A stretch of 64,000 bases of DNA, from NCBI GenBank assembly GCA_021773835.1, contig JAJFJQ010000027.1:1-64000 (forward strand), in the 5' to 3' direction. The translations under genes were made by a program, and so were the position numbers. The stretch comes from Gammaproteobacteria bacterium (lineage in GTDB: Bacteria > Pseudomonadota > Gammaproteobacteria > Ga0077536). Under the pieces are notes generated by a model. The model was not told where the DNA came from and searched no databases. It saw nothing but the letters and a program-made list of their open reading frames with translations. Numbering within the stretch: the first letter of the stretch is position 1; each line of letters opens with the position of its first letter. Shown one piece after another: positions 26,035 to 34,290 of this stretch.

Positions 26035-26529
26035 TCAATCCCAGATCCGAGGTTCCCCAACGGTCACAACCTTACCATCGAGATAACCGAGTTTGACCGT
26101 TGCTCTTTCAAAGCCAGCTTTGGCCATCAAGGTGATCGATATTTCGTCGCACGCTGAGAGCTCATCGGCGTAGCTTGCCAAATCGATTCCGTTTTCAAAT
26201 TTGAGCGTCGCGGCGACATCTTTTTCACTGATCATCGCATTACGGATGACGCCGTTTTTGACCATCACCGAGCCGCAGGTACTACCCGCCGTGACGTCTT
26301 CCACCGAGATGAGTGCTAAGCGGTCGGCCGGTAAACTAAGCCGAAACGCGCTAGATCCGACCACACTGTTCTCGGCAACGGCGCCAATCACATCCTCGAG
26401 CCGACCTGAATCCCAAATCATATAGCCAACGCCAATAAATAGGCCGATAACGACTAGTACCATGATGCCTCTTAGAATGACGGCGATTACCTTGAAAATG
26501 CCTTTTATCGCCTGCCAGATGATCTGCAT
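26035..26529 (-). CDS. Single-pass membrane protein, unknown function
   Basis: 164 residues. The N-terminal segment has one long hydrophobic helix (about residues 8-42, IFKVIAVILRGIMVLVVIGLFIGVGYMIW in pieces), then a mostly beta, soluble domain that is probably periplasmic, with two Cys (STCGSVMV and SACDEISI). No family recognised. Convergent with the enoyl-CoA hydratase gene (12 bases between stops); the RRM gene lies 100 bases downstream on the same strand. Confidence 0.65.
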   Translation of the reverse strand: MQIIWQAIKGIFKVIAVILRGIMVLVVIGLFIGVGYMIWDSGRLEDVIGAVAENSVVGSSAFRLSLPADRLALISVEDVTAGSTCGSVMVKNGVIRNAMISEKDVAATLKFENGIDLASYADELSACDEISITLMAKAGFERATVKLGYLDGKVVTVGEPRIWD

Positions 26530-26628
26530 CGATGATAACTCCAGCGTTACCTTTTCGAGCCCGATCGGTTGGTCAAATTCTGTGCCGCATCACCTTGCGG
26601 CGGCACCGATCGCGCTGGATGTCTAAAC

Positions 26629-26910
26629 TCAATTAATAGCGTCCGTGGATGGCATATCTTTATTGTTCGATTTTGGTTCGGCTTTCTTGACGCGGATTTT
26701 GTTGCCGGCAAGCTCGGTACCATTTAGCGTTTTCATCGCGGCCTTGGCGGCGCCGGGCTTTGGCATATCAACGAAGCCAAAACCTTTAGAGCCCCCAGTT
26801 TCTTTGTCCATCACGATCGTGCATGACTGAACGGCGCCGTGCACTTCGAATAACGCTCGGACCTCTTGTTCGGTCGTACTGCGCGCGAGATTGCGTATCA
26901 ATAATTTCAT
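26629..26910 (-). CDS. RRM-type RNA-binding protein
   Basis: 93 residues: one RNA recognition motif plus a short charged tail. RNP2 is LLIRNL (3-8) and RNP1 is KGFGFVDM (42-49), with both aromatic positions kept. Small single-RRM proteins of this kind (Rbp/RbpD-like) occur in cyanobacteria and many proteobacteria, some cold-induced. Cytoplasmic, probably binds single-stranded RNA. It has its own 5' leader of about 90 bases after the methyltransferase gene. Confidence 0.9.
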   Translation of the reverse strand: MKLLIRNLARSTTEQEVRALFEVHGAVQSCTIVMDKETGGSKGFGFVDMPKPGAAKAAMKTLNGTELAGNKIRVKKAEPKSNNKDMPSTDAIN

Positions 26911-27000
26911 GGTTTAGCCGTTGTCACTAGATCGGTGAAAACTATACAGTGTCTCAAGCGAGCGTTCGAAGCGATAAACCATAGCCAGCACCCGGCCTAG

Positions 27001-27627
27001 CTAGATTTTTCGCCACACGCTAGCAAGCCACGGTTGCTCCGCGCGCGGTGGACCGGCGGGCCGATAGTAGTAGGTTAGCTCCGCGAACGTGGCCGCACTC
27101 ATATAACGCCGCCACTGCGCTAGGTCACGATAAGCACCGTAGCGCTCGCCGTTCCAACCTTCCTGATTTTGACCACGTGGATTGGAGGTAAACAACACGC
27201 CGTCTTGCTTCAGACTCGAATGCAACTCGTCTAATACCTGGGGCAAGGCGTCACTTGGGACATGGAACAACACGGCGTTGGCAAAAATGCCATCGAATCT
27301 CGACGCTGGAAGGTCGAGTGCTAGAAAGTCCTGCAGCCACACCTCGCATCCACTAAATTCGCTCGCCATCTCCACAAATCTTGGCGCGCCGTCGAGGCCG
27401 ATCGCATTGTGGCCACGCGCTACAAATGTTTTAAGGTCGCGGCCTGGCCCGCAACCGAGATCAAGGATCTCATATGGTGGCGGCGCTTGGATATGTTCGA
27501 GTAAGGCCTCGATATTCTGACTAACGTCGTGGTCGTGTGTTCCATGCCAAAACGCCTCGGCTTGCGCTTCATAGTGCCCGATAGTTCTCGCGGAAATTTC
27601 GTCCAATGGTGGTTTCGATTCAGACAT
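27001..27627 (-). CDS. Class I SAM-dependent methyltransferase
   Basis: 208 residues. SAM-binding motif I is ILDLGCGPG (54-62), followed by GHNAIGLDGAPRFVEMA (motif II acidic loop) and FDGIFANAVLFHVP (motif IV). It ends with YYRPAGPPRAEQPWLASVWRK, common in this small-methyltransferase group. No membrane segment. Probably monocistronic; divergent from the sulfotransferase-like gene with 91 bases between. Substrate unknown. Confidence 0.85.
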   Translation of the reverse strand: MSESKPPLDEISARTIGHYEAQAEAFWHGTHDHDVSQNIEALLEHIQAPPPYEILDLGCGPGRDLKTFVARGHNAIGLDGAPRFVEMASEFSGCEVWLQDFLALDLPASRFDGIFANAVLFHVPSDALPQVLDELHSSLKQDGVLFTSNPRGQNQEGWNGERYGAYRDLAQWRRYMSAATFAELTYYYRPAGPPRAEQPWLASVWRKI

Positions 27628-27718
27628 TAGGTTTACACATGATCTTCCGCTTTAGAATTCGGTACGCTAAGTGTCGCCCCACTTAATATACTACGCGCTC
27701 GTAGTAGAATAGCTTGCT

Positions 27719-28318
27719 ATGGCACTTTCACTAATTGGCGCAGGCTTCGGCCGTACCGGCACGATGTCGATGAAATCCGCTCTCGAGATACTTGGATTGG
27801 GACCGTGCCACCACATGATCGAGGTTAATAGTAACGATAATCAGCGTGCTATCTGGCGCGCCATTGCCGCCGACGAATCGCGCGATTGGGATAGCGCTTT
27901 CGCCGGCTACCACTGTGCGGTTGATTGGCCATCGGCGTTTTATTGGCGTGAGTTGAGTGAATACTATCCGCAGGCAAAGGTCTTGCTCACGGTGCGCAGC
28001 GCAGAGAGTTGGTACATCAGCATGACGAAGACCATCTTTCCGTCCATCGCAGCGACGACGGATCCGGCTGCCGTCGCCGTGAAATTGATCCGCAAGCGCG
28101 TGTTCGATGAGGTGCTTGATGACAAAGCACACGCCATTGCCATCTACGAAAAAAATATCACTGATGTTCAGGCCGCTTTTGCCGGTGATCGTCTACTGAC
28201 CTACACCATCGGCGACGGTTGGGAACCGCTATGCCGCTTCTTAGAAAAGCCCGTTCCCGATGCACCCTTTCCTAGCACTAACTCTTCGGACGAGTTCAAT
28301 TCGCGGCAAAACAAATAG
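27719..28318 (+). CDS. Sulfotransferase-like P-loop protein (Sulfotransfer_4 type)
   Basis: 199 residues. The PAPS-binding P-loop lies at the N-terminus, GAGFGRTGTMS (7-17), followed by ALEILGLGPCHHM; VLLTVRSAESWYISM is the 3'-phosphate-binding stretch. Length and motif set match the short Sulfotransfer_4 family found in many marine bacteria and fungi. It would transfer sulfate from PAPS to a hydroxyl group; acceptor unknown. Convergent with the TSUP transporter gene. A second, different sulfotransferase lies at 42983. Confidence 0.85.
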   Translation: MALSLIGAGFGRTGTMSMKSALEILGLGPCHHMIEVNSNDNQRAIWRAIAADESRDWDSAFAGYHCAVDWPSAFYWRELSEYYPQAKVLLTVRSAESWYISMTKTIFPSIAATTDPAAVAVKLIRKRVFDEVLDDKAHAIAIYEKNITDVQAAFAGDRLLTYTIGDGWEPLCRFLEKPVPDAPFPSTNSSDEFNSRQNK

Positions 28319-28341
28319 CTCCAGAAGGACAGATTGCACAT

Positions 28342-29091
28342 CTAATACACGGCGGTAACTACAATGTAGAAACCCGTTATCAGCAGTAAGCCAAAAACCG
28401 AGCGCTTCAAGGCCGCATCTGATATCGGTGGGGGCATGATGCGACCCAGCCACGCACCGATCGTGACAAACGGTAATGCGATCAGCGACAACCACAGCAC
28501 CTCGGGTGTGATCCCACCTTGGAAGGCGACCACAACGGTACGCAGGCTACTCGCGGCCGCGAAGAACAACAACATCGTGGCCCGGATGACTGCAAGCTCA
28601 AGCGGTTGCCGATAAGTAAACCATCCGATAACTGGACCCGAGGCGGAGAACATGCCGCCACTAAGACCACCACCGATTCCGGCAGCTAAACACGCCCACC
28701 TAGGCGATACCTGCGATAAGGGTATCGGTCGGATCATCATCGACGAACTGCCGATCACGATGAATAAGCCGAGCAACAGCTGCAATACCATTTGAGCTTC
28801 TTGATCAAGCACCATGATGATCCACACGCCAAGGACAACGGTCGGGATCTGACCCGCCATCATCCAAGGCAAAATCGCTCGATTGACAGACGGTAGGTGA
28901 CCCTTTATCGAAACCAAAATATTGACGAAGGCAATGATACTTGCCGCAGCAGTCAATACAGGCAGCGAGATGGTGCCGCTAGCACCGACAATCGCGACGA
29001 CGATCATCCCCATTGCGAAGCCGACGACAGACTGCACATAGCTGCCGAAAAAGACCGCGCCGGCGAACACTACCCAGCCAAGAGGTTCCAT
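28342..29091 (-). CDS. TSUP-family transporter (TauE/SafE)
   Basis: 249 residues, hydrophobic throughout with about eight predicted membrane segments. The family motif of two related halves is visible: GAVFFGSYVQSVVGFAMGMI near the start and GGGLSGGMFSASGPVIGWF near residue 140. TSUP proteins export or import sulfite, sulfoacetate or other organosulfur anions in the inner membrane. Its nearness to a sulfotransferase gene is suggestive but the genes are convergent. Divergent from the enoyl-CoA hydratase at 29217. Confidence 0.87.
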   Translation of the reverse strand: MEPLGWVVFAGAVFFGSYVQSVVGFAMGMIVVAIVGASGTISLPVLTAAASIIAFVNILVSIKGHLPSVNRAILPWMMAGQIPTVVLGVWIIMVLDQEAQMVLQLLLGLFIVIGSSSMMIRPIPLSQVSPRWACLAAGIGGGLSGGMFSASGPVIGWFTYRQPLELAVIRATMLLFFAAASSLRTVVVAFQGGITPEVLWLSLIALPFVTIGAWLGRIMPPPISDAALKRSVFGLLLITGFYIVVTAVY

Positions 29092-29216
29092 GTAGATGCG
29101 ATCATTTGCCTATCAAGTGGACGAGATGGGGCGTATTCAGCTCGAACGGGTCCCAGTTTTACGCAAAGCTCCGGTATGATAGCCCGCCCAGTTCCCCAAT
29201 CGCAGAGGAGTTAAAC

Positions 29217-30011
29217 ATGGCGGACCTGCTAGTAGAAAAGAATAACAGCATCGCGACGCTAACGTTCAATCGTCCCGATGCACGTAACGCCCTGAGTAAC
29301 GATATGCGTTTCGATTTGCGTGATGCCCTCGCGGAGCTGGAGCACGACGACGACACCCGTTGCATTGTGATGCAAGGCGCGGGCGATCATTTCATGGCAG
29401 GCGGTGACGTCAAACGAATGGCCGAGTATATCGACAAGCCTGCCGCGGAAATCCGTGCGTCGTTCACGCAGCGTATCCACGATCTGCATCCAATCATGTT
29501 CACCATGCGACGCATGCCAAAACCGATCATCGCGAGCGTAGCGGGCGCGGCTGCCGGTGCTGGCGTAAGCATGGCGCTCGCTTGCGACCTCGTTATCGCC
29601 GCCGATAGCGCCTTTTTTACTTTGGCCTATGTACACATCGGAACAACACCCGACGGCTCCGCATCGTTTAACCTGCCGCGCGCGGTTGGGATCAAGAAAG
29701 CCATGGAGATCGCCCTATTAGGCGATCGTTTCGACGCCAAGGCTGCGCAAGATATGGGCATGATCAATTTCGTCGTACCGGCAGCGGACTTGAAGAGCGA
29801 AACCGAGAAGCTGGCGACTCGACTCGCGGGTGGACCAACACATGTCTACGGCAACACGAAACGGTTGTTATATCGATCACTCGAAAACGTATGGGAATCG
29901 CAACTTCAACTCGAAGGAGAAACCTTTGCCGATTGCGCGGCACGTGAAGATTTCCGCGAAGGTGTGACCGCATTCGCGGAGAAAAGAAAACCCAAGTTTA
30001 CTGGGGCCTAA
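29217..30011 (+). CDS. Enoyl-CoA hydratase/isomerase family protein
   Basis: 264 residues from ATG 29217, which has AGAGGAG 9 bases upstream; the long open frame before it is antisense to the TSUP gene. Crotonase fold: GDHFMAGGDVKRM (oxyanion hole one), PIIASVAGAAAGAGVSMALACDLVIA (oxyanion hole two, in part) and YVHIGTTPDGSASFNLPRAVG. The gamma-loop GTTPDGS is typical of PaaG/1,2-epoxyphenylacetyl-CoA isomerase-like branches rather than plain hydratases. Cytoplasmic. A decayed monooxygenase fragment follows on the other strand. Confidence 0.88.
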   Translation: MADLLVEKNNSIATLTFNRPDARNALSNDMRFDLRDALAELEHDDDTRCIVMQGAGDHFMAGGDVKRMAEYIDKPAAEIRASFTQRIHDLHPIMFTMRRMPKPIIASVAGAAAGAGVSMALACDLVIAADSAFFTLAYVHIGTTPDGSASFNLPRAVGIKKAMEIALLGDRFDAKAAQDMGMINFVVPAADLKSETEKLATRLAGGPTHVYGNTKRLLYRSLENVWESQLQLEGETFADCAAREDFREGVTAFAEKRKPKFTGA

Positions 30012-30197
30012 AACGATCGCATCGACATAATGGATGAAATTTCTCGGTACTGTCACCGAAGTGAAGTAGCAACCAGCGCCCCGGGTTGCACCCAATATGG
30101 CATCTACCTGATCGGCCACTTCCTAGACGGTGCCGAATACGTAATCGCAGTCGGTCGCTAATTTGGGTTTCCTGGATCGCGCGTGCGCCAATTCAAT
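30012..30197 (-). pseudogene. Remnant of an LLM monooxygenase C-terminus
   Basis: On the minus strand, one frame reads IELAHARSRKPK...YVFGTV, an in-frame TAG at 30123-30125, then EVADQVDAIL...NFIHYVDAIV. This matches, piece by piece, the end of NtaA-type LLM proteins such as the intact gene at 22554-23900 (AKAHARGVS, VGTPEQIADWM, SIEEFVDLVV). No start, barrel or ribosome site remains, so it is a decayed fragment of about 60 codons. Confidence 0.45.
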
Positions 30198-30234
30198 GGA
30201 CCAGACACCGAATAATAGGAGCAAATAACAATCC

Positions 30235-30891
30235 ATGAATGTCACCGAGGCGATGCACGCACGCAAATCAATTCGCAATTTTCTGGATACACCAGTAGCC
30301 GATGCGGTGATCCAAGAATTGCTAACCAAGGCTGCCCGTGCTGCATCTGGCGGTAACCTTCAACCTTGGCGGATCTACATTATCAACGGCGAGGTCACCT
30401 CGCGCTTTGTTCAGCTTATTGAATCAAAAGCTGAGCGGGAAACGCCGATGTATTCTGTCTATCCACCAAAGCTAAAAGAACCTTACCGCTCGTCTCGCTA
30501 CAAACTTGCAGAGGATATGTATGCCTTGTTGGGCATTCCGCGAGAGGATAAACCGGCTCGTCTCGCCCATGTCGCGCGCAATTTCAGGTTTTTTGACGCG
30601 CCTGCAGCGTTTTTTTGTTTCGTCGATAAGATCATGGGCCCGCCGCAGTGGTCAGACCTCGGTATGTTTCTGCAAAGCTTCATGTTGCTGGCACAAGAGG
30701 CGGGACTGGATACCTGTGCCCAGGAAGCGTGGGCGAATTGGCCGCAAACGGTCGCCGAATTCGTCGGCGCACCGGATGAACTTATGCTGTTTTGCGGTAT
30801 GGCCATTGGTCACGCTAACCCAGACGCCCCGGTGAATGATCTCTTCTCGGAACGCGAACCTTTCGAACACTGGGCGACATTCGTCACCTAA
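30235..30891 (+). CDS. Nitroreductase-family flavoprotein
   Basis: 218 residues. The FMN-phosphate-binding motif is HARKSIRNF (Arg10, Ser12, Arg14), followed by AARAASGGNLQPWRIYII and a C-terminal FCGMAIGHANPDAPVNDL. MFLQSFMLLAQEAGLDTCAQEAW is the conserved helix before it. Family members reduce nitroaromatics, quinones or enals with NAD(P)H as FMN homodimers. AGGAG lies upstream of ATG 30235. Start and length are typical. Substrate not evident. Confidence 0.9.
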   Translation: MNVTEAMHARKSIRNFLDTPVADAVIQELLTKAARAASGGNLQPWRIYIINGEVTSRFVQLIESKAERETPMYSVYPPKLKEPYRSSRYKLAEDMYALLGIPREDKPARLAHVARNFRFFDAPAAFFCFVDKIMGPPQWSDLGMFLQSFMLLAQEAGLDTCAQEAWANWPQTVAEFVGAPDELMLFCGMAIGHANPDAPVNDLFSEREPFEHWATFVT

Positions 30892-30964
30892 GCGCCATAC
30901 GCCTTTGTGTGGTCTTTGCTAGTGGTACGATCGACCCCGTAGAATAATCTGGGGATCAAGCCAA

Positions 30965-31423
30965 GTGGATATTCAGCGCATCACCGAGGTAGGTGTCGCC
31001 GTACGCGACTTAGAACAAGCTACCGGCTTATTCGTCGATCTATTTAACGCCGAGGCTGGAGAGCTTATCGAAATAGCGCGCTACGACATGCGCTATCGCA
31101 TGTGCCGAGTGGGCAAGGTCGACTTCGAACTCATGGAAGCGACTGGAGACACTGGGGTCATCGCCGAATTCGTCGCTAAACAGGGAGAAGGTCTTCATCA
31201 TATCGCCTTTGCGGTTGACGACATCGAAGACACGATGGGCGCGCTCCGGAAAAAAGGCGTGCGCTTTGTGGACGATGCACCGATCCGCGCCCAACTGGGT
31301 TTCGTCGACTACGCCGGTCGAACCTTCTGCGATGACATCCAGTTCACATTTTCACACCCGGCTTCGATGTTAGGGATTTTGTTTGAATTTATTCAATATC
31401 CAGATGAGTATCAAACATCGTAG
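30965..31423 (+). CDS. VOC-family protein, methylmalonyl-CoA epimerase-like
   Basis: 152 residues, start GTG 30965. ITEVGVAVRDLEQATGLFVDLF, GEGLHHIAFAVDDIEDTMGAL and ASMLGILFEFIQ (terminal Glu) give the metal sites of the epimerase-type VOC fold. GLHHIAF is the epimerase signature, but the first metal position is Glu-Val rather than the usual IDHIA(I/V), so an epimerase call is tentative. It may act on a 2-substituted acyl-CoA. Flanked by nitroreductase and histidine-phosphatase genes. Confidence 0.75.
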   Translation: MDIQRITEVGVAVRDLEQATGLFVDLFNAEAGELIEIARYDMRYRMCRVGKVDFELMEATGDTGVIAEFVAKQGEGLHHIAFAVDDIEDTMGALRKKGVRFVDDAPIRAQLGFVDYAGRTFCDDIQFTFSHPASMLGILFEFIQYPDEYQTS

Positions 31424-31486
31424 ACGTACCGATTTCTTTCCGAGATTTTAGTCTGCCAACGGCAATATCGTTTACACTAGCAGGCT

Positions 31487-32095
31487 ATGGCTGTACTACT
31501 AATCCGTCACGGCGAAACTGATCTCAATGCAGCACAGGTAGTCCAATTTCCAGATACACCGCTCGGAAATCATGGCCTACTGCAAGCAGAGCGACTTGGG
31601 CAAAGCTTAACGCGTCGATCGATTGGACTTGTCCTGACTAGTGATTATCAACGTGCACGAACGACCGCAGAACGTGTTGCCCAATACACGGGAGCGGGCT
31701 TGATCGAGAGTCCCCATCTTCGTGAACGAAATTTCGGCGAGATACGTGGCACGCCTTATACCGAATTCGGGGATCTGGACATCTTCGGACTGGACTACGA
31801 ACCGCCCGGTGGTGAAAGTTGGGATGTCTTCCACAAAAGAGTTGATATTGCGTGGAATGAAGTCACCTCACACGCACAATCATTGTCGGGCGACTTGGCG
31901 GTTGTCACCCATGGCTTGGTTTTAAGATCGCTGCTTGAGCGCAAGTTAGATGTGTCGGATCACACCTTAGAAACCGACTTAGTCGTTGCGAATACCTCGA
32001 TCACCGTTGTCGACCATGACCCACCGTGGCGCGTCGTTGAGCTTGCCAGCGTTGAACATCTTGAAGACGTCGGGCGCGATGCTGCGGCAGTGTAA
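31487..32095 (+). CDS. Histidine phosphatase family protein (phosphoglycerate mutase-like)
   Basis: 202 residues. The phospho-acceptor motif is LIRHGETDLN (His8), then RRSIGLVLTSDYQRARTTAERV and LRERNFGEIRG, and the second His in VVTHGLVLRSLL. Matches the small bacterial CobC/GpmB-like group. Cytoplasmic. In this group activity ranges from sugar-phosphate to nucleotide phosphatase; no neighbour decides. It stands alone with an unremarkable 5' region. Confidence 0.88.
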   Translation: MAVLLIRHGETDLNAAQVVQFPDTPLGNHGLLQAERLGQSLTRRSIGLVLTSDYQRARTTAERVAQYTGAGLIESPHLRERNFGEIRGTPYTEFGDLDIFGLDYEPPGGESWDVFHKRVDIAWNEVTSHAQSLSGDLAVVTHGLVLRSLLERKLDVSDHTLETDLVVANTSITVVDHDPPWRVVELASVEHLEDVGRDAAAV

Positions 32096-32318
32096 AAGGC
32101 GCCGCGTATCGTGTGGTTCGGCGATTCCCGTAGGTTGACAGAATTCCCTCCCTGGCCCCAACTACTAAATTTGCGGGTAGAATCGGGCCGACGCCGTAAC
32201 AGGTTGTGCGCGATGGATATATCAACTCCTGACCGGTAAACGGTCTCGGAGGGAGTTTGGATCGATAATTAATAATGGCTTCGCCTTGGCGGCCAAATTA
32301 CAAACGGAGACTGGATGG

Positions 32319-32672
32319 ATGAGCGATGAACAGCGCGAAAAAGGCCGTGCCTTACTCGAACAATTGTGCGGCGATGCGGATGCAATTAACGGTTTTCCCG
32401 ACAAGTTCCTGGATTACACCCTGGAACATTTATTCGGCGATGTGTGGCAAGGCGATCCGTTGGCGTTGCAAGAGCGTTCACTCGTGACCTGTACAATTCT
32501 GACCGCCCTAGCGCGCGAGCCGGAACAACGTTTTCATTTTGCGGCCGCTCGTCGCCTAGGCATTCCTCGGGAGAAAATACTTGAGATGATCGTTCATGCG
32601 GCGCACTACGCCGGCTGGCCAAATGCGGTGGGTGCGTTGCGCAGCCTTAACGAGGTTTGGCCAGAAGAATAA
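32319..32672 (+). CDS. Carboxymuconolactone decarboxylase (CMD) family protein
   Basis: 117 residues from ATG 32319, supported by ACGGAGA 8 bases upstream and by homologue-like MSDEQREKGRAL; a TTG at 32286 is possible. Single CMD domain: LALQERSLVTCTILTALAREPEQRFHFAAARRLG and ILEMIVHAAHYAGWPNA (both in part). The domain lacks the CxxC motif, so a lactone decarboxylase or thioesterase-like role is more likely than peroxidase. Same strand as, and 51 bases before, the EthD gene. Confidence 0.85.
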   Translation: MSDEQREKGRALLEQLCGDADAINGFPDKFLDYTLEHLFGDVWQGDPLALQERSLVTCTILTALAREPEQRFHFAAARRLGIPREKILEMIVHAAHYAGWPNAVGALRSLNEVWPEE

Positions 32673-32722
32673 CGGCACTACTTAAATTCTATTTCGTATG
32701 AGTACTATTCGGGAGAGACATC

Positions 32723-33025
32723 ATGTTTAAAGTAATGGGCATTATTAAACGACCAGACGGTATGGACTTCGAAGCGTTCAAGCAATGGTGGCTGACGGAG
32801 CATGCGCCGAAGGTAAAAAAGTGGCCGGGACTGAAAGAATATCGGATCAACTTGAGCACTACGCCAGATCAGGACTGGGACGGTATCGCTGAAGTTTTCT
32901 TCGAGACAAAAGAAGCAATGGATGCGGTGTTTGCTACGGAAGAAGGTAAAGTCGCCCGTGCGAGCGCAACTGCAGGTGCATCGGGTATTTCAATTATATT
33001 GACCGAGGAACACATTATGGTCTGA
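32723..33025 (+). CDS. EthD-domain protein
   Basis: 100 residues, dimeric alpha+beta barrel fold. FKVMGIIKRPDGMDFEAFKQWWLTEHAP (in part) is the family's opening, with WWLTEHAP as the clear signature. EthD proteins help a cytochrome P450 in ethyl tert-butyl ether breakdown, and relatives act in polyketide or aromatic pathways; none of those partners is here. GGGAGAGA precedes ATG 32723. It lies between the CMD and acyl-CoA dehydrogenase-like genes. Confidence 0.85.
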   Translation: MFKVMGIIKRPDGMDFEAFKQWWLTEHAPKVKKWPGLKEYRINLSTTPDQDWDGIAEVFFETKEAMDAVFATEEGKVARASATAGASGISIILTEEHIMV

Positions 33026-33100
33026 CGTTTGTAGACGTCGGTCATATTCGGATGCGCTCACGTTCTTTACTCCCGCTGTAGCAGCACTGACTAAAACGTC

Positions 33101-33982
33101 ATGACGAACTTGGCCGTTCTAGAACAATTTCTAAACGGAGAACACGGGCCTGTGCCTTGTGCGACGGAGCAAGACTATTACCGCTTGTGGCACGCGCGAG
33201 GCATCGGCAATCTGGCACCAACCGATATTGCGATATTGGGCGGTATACTCGCCGACCGCCTGCCGTGGGTGTTTACGGCGGGCTATCAAGCGACGTTGCA
33301 CAATGCGTTCACGTCGTTACCACCAGATGGATGGGCCGCGTTCGCCGCAACCGAAGACGCGCACGATCCGCAGACGCATCCCGGCACTAGCCTACGCAAT
33401 AACGGCCAAGGGTATTTTCTCAACGGACACAAATCTTGGGTCGCGCACTCTGCTGTTGTCGACCATCTGATCGTTACCATTAACGACCCTGAAGGCGATA
33501 AGCGTCGCGCACGCGGATTGATCGTCCAGCGCGATCGCGCCGGGGTTACGTTGACGCATCGAGAGCAACCAAGATTTCTCGCTCAAATGAGCCAAGGCTT
33601 CGCGAAGTTCGATGACACCCTGGTTGATCAAGGTGAAGTTTTTGAGTTCGAATCGATCCGTCAATTCGGCCGCACTGAAGCGAAGTTCGTGATGCTGGCA
33701 AGTGCCGCTTTCTTGCTGGCTCGGGTAGAGGACTCTAGTGAGTTGCAAGATCGCCTATTCACCGTCATTGCCTCATTAGTCACACTCATCGGTGAGAACG
33801 AAACGTCGGCCCAAGTCTACGGTCGGGTCGATCGAGAACTCCAACGTTGCGTTGATCTGTTTGAAAAAGACGATAGTCTGCGTCATATACCAGACTATGC
33901 TACTGATAGTCGATTGTTCCGCATGTACACCGATCGAATTCAACGACGCGTCGGCTACGCAAGGCAAGACGCAAATGCCTAG
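33101..33982 (+). CDS. Short acyl-CoA dehydrogenase-like protein
   Basis: 293 residues against about 380 for the family. The middle beta domain is recognisable (AATEDAHDPQTHPGTSL, GYFLNGHKSWVAHSAVVDHLIV, RARGLIVQRDRAGV), preceded by a shortened N-terminal helical part and followed by a helical tail with no usual EMxGGxG-type segment. The catalytic Glu cannot be placed. It could be a divergent oxygenase or dehydrogenase, or a paralogue that has lost activity. The reading frame is intact, with no sign of frameshift. Confidence 0.6.
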   Translation: MTNLAVLEQFLNGEHGPVPCATEQDYYRLWHARGIGNLAPTDIAILGGILADRLPWVFTAGYQATLHNAFTSLPPDGWAAFAATEDAHDPQTHPGTSLRNNGQGYFLNGHKSWVAHSAVVDHLIVTINDPEGDKRRARGLIVQRDRAGVTLTHREQPRFLAQMSQGFAKFDDTLVDQGEVFEFESIRQFGRTEAKFVMLASAAFLLARVEDSSELQDRLFTVIASLVTLIGENETSAQVYGRVDRELQRCVDLFEKDDSLRHIPDYATDSRLFRMYTDRIQRRVGYARQDANA

Positions 33983-34290
33983 ATCACATTCATTAGCAAT
34001 ACGCGGCCGAGCACTGGCCCACTACGGCTTCTCACACGAACACTTGTACACAAAATCGATCAGCGCACAAAATCTGATTGGTAGGTGGTGACGTCGGTCT
34101 CGGAAATGAAACTGCCGCATTAATCTTCTCGATGGTCAACTTATTGATGGTCGAATTTAGTGGAACGACAAACCGGATACCGGGCGTCAATCTGAGTAAC
34201 GGACAATGTGACGGCCATCTTCTAGTACTCGACCAACCTGTTAAAGCGGTAAGATTGCCCGAGGAATTTTAAGCGATAGGTCAATGTCTC
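33983..34290. other. 308-base gap with no convincing gene
   Basis: Two short open frames (33975-34091 and 34078-34272) have no ribosome site and no recognisable motif. The region may be a worn-out gene but I cannot identify one, and I see no repeats or hairpins. Confidence 0.4.
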
